Assembly: GCA_014843695.1 (NCBI GenBank)
Contig: CM026397.1
Location: 51,256,082-51,320,081 of the forward strand
Source: Archivesica marissinica
Taxonomy: Eukaryota; Mollusca; Bivalvia; Venerida; Vesicomyidae
Length of the DNA: 64,000 nucleotides
Reading direction: 5' to 3'
The notes under the pieces were generated by a model that saw only the letters and a list, made by a program, of their open reading frames with translations, ran no database searches and was not told the DNA's origin. Position 1 is the first letter of the stretch. Each line of letters starts with the position of its first letter. Position numbers and translations under genes: made by a program. Of this stretch, positions 40,649 to 50,800 are shown one piece after another.

Positions 40649-43600
40649 GTAGGTAGGTAGTTAGTTAGTTATTTAGTGTTTGTTTGTTTGTGTGTGTTTG
40701 TTTGTTTGAGTGTTTGTTTGAGTGTTTGTTTGAGTGTTTGTTTGTTTGTTTGTTTGTTTGTTTGTTTGTTTGTTTGTTTGTTTGTTTGTTTGTTTGTTTG
40801 TTTGTTTGTTTGTTTGTTTGTTTGTTTTAGTGTTTGAGTGTGTGTTTGTTTGTTTGAGTGTTTGAGTGTTTGAGTGTTTGAGTGTTTGAGTGTTTGAGTG
40901 TTTGAGTGTTTGAGTGTTTGTTTGTTTGTTTGTTTGTTTGTTTGTTTGTTTGTTTGAGTGTTTGAGTGTTTGAGTGTTTACTGGTGTATTTGTTTGGATT
41001 ATGTCCTAATTGACGAGTATAAATACCGCACGATAATGACAACATTATCGGAAGAGTCCATTGACTTGCTATAGGTGTTTTTATACTACTACTTCATATG
41101 CAAATTGACTATTGTGTAGTCTATGAAATTGAATGGTAACGTTTGCATATAAATAGTACTATAAAACTCCTATAACAAGTCAATGGACTCTTCCGATACT
41201 GTTAGGATTATCGTGCGGTGTTTATAGCAACCTGTCGATCAACCTAATCAATAATCCAACAAGCTATAGTTATTTCACCAACAGACAACACGTACCTCTA
41301 AATAATATCATCCGATTACTAGTATGCAACACTCACATACGGATCTGTAGTCCAGTGGTAACACGCTGGACTGGTAATCCAGGGATCGCAGGTTCGATCC
41401 CCCGTCTGACCCTAATAAAATTAACAGTCTTTCAGATGGGACTTTAAACCGAGGTCTCGTGTCGGTGCTTTAAACCGTGCACGTAAAAGAAGCAGAGGAG
41501 ACTCTGGAATGGGTCTCTGTCTGTCACTATCCTCTAACAATCTTAAATGGCTAATCTCTTCGGGAGGCGTCGCTCATATGGGCAACCGGTAGCGACGATA
41601 AATAAACGTAAAACACACATAGTATGCAACCGTATCAAATACTGCAGTGATGTAACGGGACATCTTGCGTTTTAAGCTTAGAAAATAATGGTTAACCTTT
41701 TGTTACATATAGATATGGAAATGAATTGTATGTAAATATCAAACATCATTTACATATAAAGACAAAAATGCTAGTCCGTTACTTATAACGATAAACCGAC
41801 ACAGATTTCGTGTTTGTTGGATAACACATATAACTATTTATATCACTTTTATTGGCACTGTTATATGTGTAAAGTGGTAAAGTGGAAGTTCAGGGCCAAA
41901 AACTCATAAATAACACCTCATAGCACTGGGTACGTATTTATTTATTAAAAAATTCAAAAAATGTCCATAGCTGTAGTAAAGTGGTAAAAGCGGAGTCACA
42001 AAAGAAGAGCAGCATCATGAACCACAAAGCATACTGCGAAAGCATCATGAACCACAAAGCATACTGCGAAAGCATCATGAACCACAAAGCATACTGCGAA
42101 AGCATCATGAACCACAAAGCATACTGCGAAAGCATCATGAACCACAAAGCATACTGCGAAAGCATCATGAACCACAAAGCATACTGCGAAAGCATCATGA
42201 ACCACAAAGCATACTGCGAAAGCATCATGAACCACGAAGCATACTGCGAAAGCATCATGAACCACAAAGCATACTGCGAAAGCATCATGAACCACAAAGC
42301 ATACTGCGAAAGCATCATGAACCACAAAGCATACTGCGAAAGCATCATGAACCACAAAGCATACTGCGAAAGCATCATGAACCACAAAGCATACTGCGAA
42401 AGCATCATGGACCACAAAGCATACTGCGAAAGCATCATGAACCACAAAGCATACTGCGAAAGCATCAATACAAGTCCGCTAAGAATAGAAATGCCGGAAC
42501 GACATCAAGTTCCAAAATAATAAATAACATCATGCCAGTTCCATAGGTTATATATGCTGAGTTCGAAAGCATAATAAAAACCCAATTGATCAAAGCCTCA
42601 GATAAATCAGAAATATAAAGTACTCACGAACCCTGCGAATTCGGGTACCAGTTTGTGCGCTATGAAGACAAATCAGACTACCGATTACATATCGGGGCGA
42701 CGACGCAGTATAAGTAGGTCTTAAATATTTGAAATGCGAAGGCGTTTATTACAGTGTAGCGTATTTAGTCTACCAAGACTACAAAGTAATTTACGCGAAT
42801 TGGCGATTGATATGCTTGATGCTTGCATGTCTACAGAAAAAAGGGTAAGGCATGTTATGCGTTCTAGTCGAGCGACACCAAATCTTTTTTTATACAAATT
42901 TATTTTAGCTCGATTGCGAAACAAGTTATTACAACTTATATTAATCACTCTCGAGACCTCATTCATGATGGAATCCATCACCACGAAGGAGAGAGAGAAG
43001 AGGCAACGTGGAATTTAAATGCCTTGCCTAAGGACACAATCGTAACGGCTCCAGCGGAGGCTCGAACTCCGGACCTTTCGCACCTGAAGAGAACGCGCAT
43101 CCACTGCGCTATCACGACTTCCACAACCAAATCTTCGAGCACGATTTTGATCGACAGGAAGCACTAACGACTCCCGAAGTCGTGGATGTTCACGTGTTTC
43201 GTCGCGTGGTCAAGACCGCTATATCATGAAAACCATGTGCGCTATCGATTCCAAGCTGCCATTGCTATTTTTTCTTACATACCCGGGCTTCATAACAACC
43301 GAATTTTGGAATGGAACAATATTCAGAAAATCAATAATCCGCACTTTAGTCATACCCGTTAGTAAGTTGTATTTTGTTTATTAAACCTACCGCACTTTAG
43401 TCATACCCGTTAGTAAGTGGTATTTTGTTTATTAAACCTACCGCACTTTAGTCATACCCGTTAGTAAGTGGTATTTTGTTTATTAAACCTACCGCACTTT
43501 AGTCATACCCGTTATTAAGTGGTATTTTGTTTATTAAACCTACCGCACAATAATGGTCAAAATGTCTCCCAATTTCTGTTTCTGTCCCCTGAATACTCCA

Positions 43601-46600
43601 AAAATGTATATAGGTCTACTTAAGTGACTTCCTTGTTTTTATCGTTGTTTCCTTTGCACATCATGATAACTGCCATCCACTTCCTCATTGTTGTTTTTCT
43701 CATGATTATTCAATTACTATATCTCGACAGATATACTACATCATACACAATGGGTAATTGTCTGTAATGATTTGTTATCAATTAATTCGCATCATGTTGA
43801 TAAAATCACAAGTATCATACCGCAGAATCTGGTTAGGGAATAACTAAGGACCGCTATGCATTTCGGGATACATAGGACTATATCTGCCAAGGGAGGTAAT
43901 CGAAAAACCAGCGATGTGTTCATTATTCCACAGGTTTATTTTCATCAAGTTATAGTTAAGAAACGTTAGCGGACGTTTCTTAATTTGTTCAGTACATTTC
44001 GTTCAGTATATATGTATCGTTCATATATTTGGAGGGGCCTCCATGACTTAGTGGTTACGGTCGTTGAATATAACTTTCACCTCGCCGCTGTAGGTTCGCA
44101 TCCCACTCAGGGTATCGCATTATTTCAGACGAGGAGGTTATCCAGTTTGCTTGCGGAAGGTCGGTGGTTCTATCCGAGTGCTCAGCCGTGCCTGGAATAC
44201 TACCCGGTGGGGCCATACAGACCTACACACATATACACAAACTGCCTGGAATACTACCCGGAGGGGCCATACAGACCTACACACATATACACAAACTGCC
44301 TGGAATACTACCCGGAGGGGCCATACAGACCTACACACATATACACAAACTCGGCCAAAAACAATAACCCGAATTAAAATGGATGGAGTTAATAAACTGC
44401 AGATTGCGGTCTTGTATGGGGTCAGAGATTGTTGTATTTAATTTTCAGTAATCTTGACACGAATGAATGTGACGATTTCTCGGATGTCGTTCGCATCGGA
44501 CAGGATGAATGCGGTAGAGGAAAGACGCTCCCGGGTGAGATTATGAAACAAACATGAGTAATAAGTCTGCATATGAACAAATGATTTCAAGTTCTTGTAA
44601 TATTGCGATTCTGATTGGCTGATTAAGCAAATGTAATCGCAGTTCATAACCCGATGAACCGCACAATTAGTCTCTTCTCTAATTATCCTAGGTGATTATT
44701 AATGAGCGGCGAATAAGTAAAACTCTAGTCCGTTAGTTTAATCATATTTTATTGGAAGTCAAAGTCATACAGAAACAGATACCACACATAGTATGAACAT
44801 GCAAATGGTGTGGGCCACAAGCGTCAAGTTAACATTTGATTAATCTAAGCAATTGAGTTCAATTAACACCATAGCAACGTATTCAACGTAAACGATATAG
44901 TATTTAAATTCATATTCCTTGTCAGACTTGCTGTCACAATTTCCAAAAAAAGTTAAATCAATTTCATACAATTATATTCGTTACAAAACATGTATTACTC
45001 AACATTTGCAGTAACGAAATCCATCCGTTTTAACTTTTAACATTTCTAATGCGTTTATTTATCGTCGCATTCGTTTTCCATACATTACATTACAATTATA
45101 CACACAATGAAATACGCAGAAAACAATATGAAATTATATTAGAATTTATTATTATTTATGATTTATTATTATTTGGAAGATAGTGCAATTATACAGACAC
45201 ATACATATTCCATATACTCATGTGGTTCTTTTATGTACATGGTGTAACGCACCGATACACGGTGTAACGTACAAAACGAGACCTCGGTTTCAAGTCCCAT
45301 CTGAAAGACTCTTAATATTAGTAGGGTCAGACGAAAGATCGAACCTGTGATCCTTGTATTTACATCTGAAACTTTAGGTCTTTAATCCCACTGAAGAATA
45401 CATGTTTTTGTTGTGGATTTGTGATGTTCATTTAATACATATCATTATCATTATTCTCATAACATCATCGATAGGTACCGATTCAATGGTATTCTACAGT
45501 CAGAATCCGATAGAATATATGTGGGTAGACATATGTGTGGAAGAGAATGGAGAATGCGTCTCGGAATTCTTTAACCTAATCGTGCCTGCTGAGAGAGTAT
45601 CAGGTACGTACCATGTTTGTAACGGTCATGTTCTGATTGGCAGAATGTCCGATCCACGCAAATATCAGGTACCTACCATGTTTATAACGGTCATGTTCGG
45701 ATTAGCAGAATGTCCGATCCACGCAAGTATCAGGTACGTACCATGTTTATAACGGTCACGTTCGGACGATCAGAATGTCCGATCCACGCAAGTATCAGAT
45801 ACGTACCATGTTTGTAACGGTCATATTCGGACTATCAGAATGTCCGATCCACGCAAGTATCAGGTACGTACCATGTTTGTAACGGTCATATTCGGATTAG
45901 CAGAATGTCCGATCCACGCAAGTATCAGGTACGTACCATGTTTATAACGGTCATGTTCGGATTAGCAGAATGTCCGATCCACGCAAGTATCAGGTACGTA
46001 CCATGTTTGTAACGGTCATGTTCGGATTAGCAGAATGTCCGATCCACGCAAGTATCAGGTACGTACCATGTTTGTAACGGTCATATTCGGACTATCAGAA
46101 TGTCCGATCCACGCAAGTATCAGGTACGTACCATGTTTGTAACGGTCATGTTCGGATTAGCAGAATGTCCGATCCACGCAAGTATGTAATTATAATTCGG
46201 ATATGGCTCGGCATTGTGTCTGTATGCGGAGAGAAGTATTTTACCGTGTTTAAATCTGCAATAAAACATGTAGTTTTGTGACGTCATTTACACACTCTAA
46301 AGCATAACTTATTGTGCGCTGTTATGATGGCACATGTATAATGTAGTATTTGCATTTGCGTTATTTATAATATATTATGGTGTGTCGTTCTGGTGCCGGA
46401 ATAAACCACATGGTTAATACCTACTCGTCTGAACTCCAGACTCGTCTGTTTTATTAGCCAAATAAATAAATGAAAGACAAAATAAAAAGCGATTGTTCAT
46501 ATTATATTTTCGGCAACCTCAACTTCGATACAGAACGTGTGTAGATCTACACCTTTTTTGTTAGTTGTGGGCAAAGAGATTGTTTCATTATTTATTTGGC

Positions 46601-49600
46601 GTTTAGTTCTCTCCTTGGAGTTTCTATATTTGAGGCTTTGATTTATTCGTGGTGACTCACGTAGATTTCTGAATCGGTAATGTGCCACGTTGGTGCTGAG
46701 GCATATCTGTTTTATATTAGCTTATCAAGTGTGTTCTCCCGGTGCTCATGGGGTGAGTAATTTATTCACCCAAGATATGAGAGATGCGTTAATAAGTTCA
46801 TTTCGAACAACATGTTTTAAATGCCCGTATTCAAAAAAATACATAAACCTATTTTGCCATAGAAGGTTTCAATGTTAATTCGCACTCCACCCTTTACACT
46901 ACTCTAGTCAAACCTTGCCGTCATTCTATCGTTCTCATCTGAGAAGCAGTCGCTAATTAGACAATCCCAATTTAATTAGAATGTTGTTTTAATAAAGTTT
47001 TAATTTGACAATTAGCTCGTATTCCCCAGTTTTACCTTGTACATATTAATGTTTTTCTTCTTCTTATTGTAATAATTATTATAATTAATGAGAGCATGTT
47101 TGAATTGACTGTGATATTCTGAATTATGTCTCTTTTTGTCTTCACAAGTGAATGATTACGTACTGTTGTATATCACCCATGTTTTTGTATTAGTTATAAA
47201 TATATGCTAGTGCATACACGTATTGTATTGATTAGAAGTGTTGATATACAAGTCTGTATTGTATAGAAGTGTTGATATACAAGTCTGTATTGTATAGAAG
47301 TGTTGATATACAAGTCTGTATTGTATAGAAGTGTTGATATACAAGTCTGTATTGCATAGAAGTGTTGATATACAAGTCTGTATTGTATAGAAGTGTTGAT
47401 ATACACGTATGTATTGCATAGAAGTGTTGATATACAAGTCTGTATTGTATAGAAGTGTTGATATACAAGTATGTATTGTATAGAAGTGTTGATATACAAG
47501 TCTGTATTGTATAGAAGTGTTGATATACAAGTCTGTATTGTATAGAAGTGTTGATATACAAGTCTGTATTGTATAGAAGTGTTGATATACAAGTCTGTAT
47601 TGTATAGAAGTGTTGATATACAAGTCTGTATTGTATAGAAGTGTTGATATACAAGTCTGTATTGTATAGAAGTGTTGATATACAAGTCTGTATTGTATAG
47701 AAGTGTTGATATACACGTATGTATTGCATAGAAGTGTTGATATACAAGTCTGTATTGTATAGAAGTGTTGATATACAAGTCTGTATTGTATAGAAGTGTT
47801 GATATACAAGTCTGTATTGTATAGAAGTGTTGATATACAAGTCTGTATTGTATAGAAGTGTTGATATACAAGTATGTATTGTATAGAAGTGTTGATATAC
47901 AAGTCTGTATTGCATAGAAGTGTTGATATACAAGTCTGTATTGTATAGAAGTATTGATATACAAGTCTGTATTGTATAGCAGTGTTGATATACACGTATG
48001 TATTGCATAGAAGTGTTGATATACAAGTCTGTATTGTAGAGAAGTGTTGATATACACGTATGTATTGCATATAGGTGTTGATATACAGGTCTGTATTGTA
48101 TAGAAGTGTTGATATACACGTATGTATTGCATAGAAGTGTTGATATACAAGTCTGTATTGTATAGAAGTGTTGATATACAAGTCTGTATTGCATAGAAGT
48201 GTTGATATACAAGTATGTATTGTATAGAAGTGTTGATATACAAGTATGTATTGATTAGAAGTGTTGATATACAAGTCTGTATTGTATAGAAGTGTTGATA
48301 TACAAGTCTGTATTGTATAAAAGTGTTGATATACAAGTCTGTATTGTATAGAAGTGTTGATATACAAGTATGTATTGTATAGAAAAGTTGATATACAAGT
48401 ATGTATTGCATAGAAGTATTGATATACAAGTTTGTATTGTATAGAAGTGTTGATATACACGTATGTATTGCATAGAAGTGTTAATATACAAGTCTGTATT
48501 GTAGAGAAGTGTTGATATACAAGTCTGTATTGCATAGAAGTGTCGATATACAAGTCTGTATTGTATAGAAATGTTGATATACACGTATGTATTGCATAGA
48601 AGTGTTGATATACAAGTATGTATTGTATAGAAGTGTTGATATACAAGTCTGTATTGTATAGAAGTGTTGATATACAAGTCTGTATTGTATAGAAGTGTTG
48701 ATATATAAGTATGTATTGTATAGAAGTGTTGATATACAAGTCTGTATTGTATAGAAGTGTTGATATACAAGTATGTATTGATTAGAAGTGTTGATATACA
48801 AGTCTGTATTGTATAGAAGTGTTGATATACAAGTCTGTATTGTATATAAGTGTTGATATACAAGTCTGTATTGTATAGAAGTGTTGATATACAAGTATGT
48901 ATTGTATAGAAGTGTTGATATACAAGTCTGTATTGTATAGAAGTGTTGATATACAAGTATGTATTGTATAGAAGTGTTGATATACAAGTCTGTATTGTAT
49001 AGAAGTGTTGATATACAAGTCTGTATTGTAGAGAAGTGTTGATATACAAGTCTGTATTGCATAGAAGTGTTGATATACAAGTCTGTATTGTATAGAAGTG
49101 TTGATATACAAGTCTGTATTGTAGAGAAGTGTTGATATACACGTATGTATTGTATAGAAGTGTTGATATACAAGTCTGTTTTGTAGAGAAGTGTTGATAT
49201 ACAAGTCTGTATTGTAGAGAAGTGTTGATATACAAGTCTGTATTGTAGAGAAGTGTTGATATACACCTCTGTATTGTATAGAAGTGTTGATATACAAGTA
49301 TGTATTGTAGAGAAGTGTTGATATACAAGTCTGTATTGTATAGAAGTGTTGATATACACGTATGTATTGCATAGAAGTGTTGATATACAAGTCTGTATTG
49401 TATAGAAGTGTTGATATACACGTATGTATTGCATAGAAGTGTTGATATACAAGTCTGTATTGTAGAGAAGTGTTGATATACAAGTCTGTATTGTATATAC
49501 ATTTTGTTATTCAAGTATATATTGCATAGAAGTGTTGATATGCAAATATGTATTGTATAGAAGTGTTGATACACTATATATATTAGGGATGGCAACGAAT

Positions 49601-50491
49601 ATTCGAATATTCGAATATTCCGAATATTCGTTCGGACGTCCGAATATCCGAATACTATTACGTTATATATATATATACTAGCATATATTAGATGAGACAA
49701 TAATAAAGATTAAAACCTAAAACCTCTATTTCAGGTGGTGACATAAACTTCCGAGGGTTGCCTTGGCATCTAATTGCCGGTGATCTGCAGAAGATCAAGG
49801 GATTGGACTTCTCTGATAGGAACGTTCGATATACATGGCTCGGTGAAGGTAATGTTTGCATACAATAATTACAATAATATGAATTAATGCATTGTCTCAA
49901 ATGGGAATCAATATATCCATTTAAACAGAATATAATTGTATACACTCTAAGAGTTGACCTGTGGAAGTTGTGATAGCGCAGTGGATGCGCGTTCGCTTCA
50001 GGTGCGAAGTTCGAACCCCGTTGGAGCCGTTACGATTGTGCCCTTAGGCAGGGCATTTAAATTCCACATTGCTTCTTCTCTCTCCCTCGTGGCGATGGAT
50101 TCCATCAGGAATGAGGTCTCGAGAGTTGTAAGAACTTGTTTCGCAATCGAGCTAAAATTAATTTGTATAAACTAAGAGTTGACCTTATGCTGGACATACT
50201 CAGTTAGATGAACACAAGTAGTCTTTCACTTTTAGGGGATCGGGACATCATTTTGAAGATATTATTTATTTATCAGATTAAATGTGTTCCGGAAATGTAC
50301 AATATTATGACATGCAGATTATATGGAATTTGATGCTTCCCGCCAAAATCTTGGCATCGATTCCCTATGACCTGTCATCATGCTGCTGCATTAATGTTGT
50401 TGTTGCTGCTGTTGCTGATGCTCCTGCTGCGGCTGCATTGTTGTTGTTTTCGCTGATACGTTCCATTTCTTTTTCAGAATGTGAGCTGTAG
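39167..50491 (+). CDS. Six-exon gene for a predicted secreted cysteine-containing protein, 231 aa
   Basis: Coding exons: 39167-39385, 40335-40468, 44449-44534, 45475-45603, 49735-49848 and 50478-50491. All introns are GT...AG. Boundary phases run 0, 2, 1, 1, 1, and the total is 696 nt, exactly 232 codons with the TAG. Residues 1-16 (MTRLIILLVCFCIASA) form a signal peptide with a likely cut before HYNRDY. Next come an Arg/Tyr/Asp-rich stretch, a Pro-rich segment (FPEPEPTPC), and a body with nine cysteines at 47, 55, 99, 117, 125, 139, 167, 174 and 229. Recognisable stretches are DGRWDVIYSLRVNG (79-92) and LPWHLIAGDLQKI (198-210). No transmembrane helix or known domain is recognised. The PWHLIAGDL part faintly recalls tectonin-type lectin repeats, but this is weak. 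The exon-4 donor lies in a tandem repeat. Exons 5-6 are repeated at 204-960. The function is unknown and the splicing is inferred from sequence. Confidence 0.75.
39891..40114 (+). mobile_element. tRNA-derived SINE (family A), full length, in intron 1
   Basis: 224 bp with A-box region TAGCGCAGTGGATGCGCGTT, B box AGTTCGAGCCCC, the TTGTGCTCTTAGGCAAGGC body motif and a TATAAA end. It is bounded by AACTATGGAAATGGT (39876-39890) and AACTATGCAAATGGT (40115-40129), a 15-bp duplication with one mismatch. It is the most complete head in the window and serves as the family reference here. Confidence 0.88.
40582..40979. repeat. Tetranucleotide microsatellite, GTTA then GTTT/GTTTGAGT
   Basis: A run of GTTA units, briefly GGTA, changes into GTTT units interrupted by GTTTGAGT blocks. 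It lies in intron 2 and is not coding. The minus-strand frame of NTQTLKHS repeats is an artefact. Confidence 0.95.
41020..41224. mobile_element. Foldback MITE with about 72-bp inverted repeats and TA duplication
   Basis: The left arm (41020-41092), starting TAAATACCGCACGATAAT, matches the inverse of the right arm (41152-41224) almost throughout. Both share TCGGAAGAGTCCATTGACTT. About 60 bp separates the arms. Flanking TA at 41018-41019 and 41225-41226 suggests Tc1/mariner-type mobilisation. There is no coding capacity, so it would depend on a transposase elsewhere. Its ends differ from those of the Tc1-like element at 1270-2607, so that element is not the obvious partner. Confidence 0.85.
41331..41619 (+). 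mobile_element. tRNA-derived SINE (family B, Thr-like head) with 11-bp target-site duplication
   Basis: The head at 41341-41411 folds like a tRNA: A-box region TAGTCCAGTGGTAACACGC, anticodon stem-loop CTGGACTGGTAATCCAG with GGT in the anticodon position, and B box GGTTCGATCCC. The acceptor stem does not pair, so it is not a working tRNA gene. The body contains GACCTCGGTTT-like and CCGTGCACGTAAAAGAA segments. The tail GGCGTCGCTCATATGGGC...AATAAACGTAAAA is also found alone at 15737-15792. TAGTATGCAAC flanks it at 41320-41330 and 41620-41630. Confidence 0.87.
42011..42467. repeat. 30-bp minisatellite, 15 nearly identical units
   Basis: Fifteen complete units (42011-42460) of AGCATCATGAACCACAAAGC + ATACTGCGAA plus 7 bp. 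Only two base differences are seen, at about 42236 and 42410. Since 30 is a multiple of 3, open frames of 10-residue repeats (for example IMNHKAYCES) run on both strands. The plus frame has no ATG before the repeat itself. It lies within intron 2 and is probably non-coding. Confidence 0.95.
42887..43125 (-). mobile_element. tRNA-derived SINE (family A), minus strand, 10-bp target-site duplication
   Basis: Read on the minus strand it has the same head (AGCGCAGTGGATGCGCGTT), B box GGAGTTCGAGCC, TTGTGTCCTTAGGCAAGGC motif and TATAAA-rich end as the copy at 39891. ACCAAATCTT flanks it at 42877-42886 and 43126-43135. Removing the insert joins two stretches that read as one open frame, described in the findings. 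It lies in intron 2. Confidence 0.87.
43339..43548. repeat. 51-bp tandem repeat, four units
   Basis: Units start at 43339, 43390, 43441 and 43492, each CCGCACTTTAGTCATACCCG followed by TTAGTAAGTGGTATTTTG and TTTATTAAACCTA. A partial fifth unit follows. The units differ by one or two bases. Intron 2. Confidence 0.93.
44031..44375 (+). mobile_element. Third SINE-like element with a 3 x 54-bp internal repeat
   Basis: A tRNA-like head (GACTTAGTGGTTACGGTCG, then B box GGTTCGCATCCC) is followed by a body (CGGAAGGTCGGTGGTTCTA, CCGTGCCTGGAATACTACCC) that resembles SINE bodies I associate with bivalve and other lophotrochozoan genomes. From 44191 to 44352 a 54-bp piece is present three times. Open frames through it are artefacts of 54 being a multiple of 3. 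No clear target-site duplication was found. It ends about 70 bp before exon 3. Confidence 0.7.
45255..45357 (-). mobile_element. Fragment of the family-B SINE, minus strand
   Basis: The reverse complement reads CAGGTTCGATC, GTCTGACCCTA, GTCTTTCAGATGGGACTT, AAACCGAGGTCTCG, matching the B-box and central part of the element at 41331-41619. Both ends are missing. It lies in intron 3, upstream of exon 4. Confidence 0.78.
45601..46185. repeat. 65-bp tandem repeat, nine units, containing the exon-4 splice donor
   Basis: Nine units of exactly 65 bp start at 45601, 45666, 45731, 45796, 45861, 45926, 45991, 46056 and 46121. Each opens with CAGGTACGTACCATG (unit 2 CAGGTACCTA, unit 4 CAGATACGTA) and ends CCACGCAAGTAT. 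The last three bases of exon 4 and its GTACGT donor are the first bases of unit 1, so the 5' splice site is reiterated. Confidence 0.95.
46186..47208. other. Middle of intron 4, no feature seen
   Basis: AT-rich unique DNA. Short frames here lack any recognisable domain or codon pattern. Confidence 0.5.
47209..49578. repeat. 31-bp minisatellite in intron 4 (about 76 units)
   Basis: Head-to-tail 31-bp units: GAAGTGTTGATATACAAGTC + TGTATTGTATA. Common variants are CACGTATG for CAAGTCTG, TTGCATA for TTGTATA, and TAGAGAA for TATAGAA. The unit has no stop codon in any minus-strand frame and 31 is not a multiple of 3, so frames of 230-510 codons (YINTSIQYRLVYQHFYTIQT) are open in all three phases. 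This is a composition artefact, not a protein. The last units degrade around 49500-49578. Confidence 0.96.
49595..49657. repeat. Palindrome cluster, second copy
   Basis: Same as 64-126: overlapping CGAATATTCG units, about 80 bp upstream of exon 5 of the complete gene. Confidence 0.6.
49961..50171 (+). mobile_element. tRNA-derived SINE (family A), duplicate of 430-640
   Basis: Identical to the element at 430-640, including its CTAAGAGTTGACCT flanks (49947-49960 and 50172-50185). It was therefore carried along by the segmental duplication rather than inserted independently. Intron 5. Confidence 0.9.
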
Positions 50492-50800
50492 AAGAGACTG
50501 TATAGTGAATGTTTTCCGATCCATGGCACGTGTAGTTATTTCCATTTGAAGCGGACTATTTCTAATTGAAACATGTTCTGATACAAATTACGTTTAAACT
50601 ATAAAAAATATGATGATAATTAAATTATAAGCATTACCGTAATGAGATGATCTTTATTGTTTATTATTCCAAAAAGGGGAATAATAATGATATATATGTT
50701 ATAGTCTCTTAACACTTAAAATGCCTTCTTCAGGGAAAGTGATAGCGCTAAAAGTTCAGCTAATTCATTTTCTTTCAGCTTGTTGTATCTATAACATATA
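50492..50800. other. 3' untranslated and flanking DNA of the complete gene
   Basis: Follows the TAG at 50489-50491. A candidate ATTAAA polyadenylation signal is at 50619-50624. No further feature. Confidence 0.5.

Noticed and set aside
41341..41411. A functional tRNA-Thr gene
   Set aside because: The acceptor stem does not pair, and the segment continues into a SINE body with tail and target-site duplication.
41938..42520. 150-180 codon frames on both strands with ten-residue repeats
   Set aside because: Produced by the 30-bp intronic minisatellite. The plus-strand frame has no ATG before the repeat, and opposite-strand frames are equally open.
45402..45752. A 116-codon single-exon protein with a hydrophobic start
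   Set aside because: The hydrophobic start is intron 3 sequence before the ATAG acceptor, and the end is the 65-bp repeat. Only 45475-45603 is exon.
47194..49700. Several long minus-strand open frames (230-510 codons) of YINTSIQYRLVYQH-type repeats
   Set aside because: They are the 31-bp minisatellite read in every phase. The unit simply lacks stop codons.
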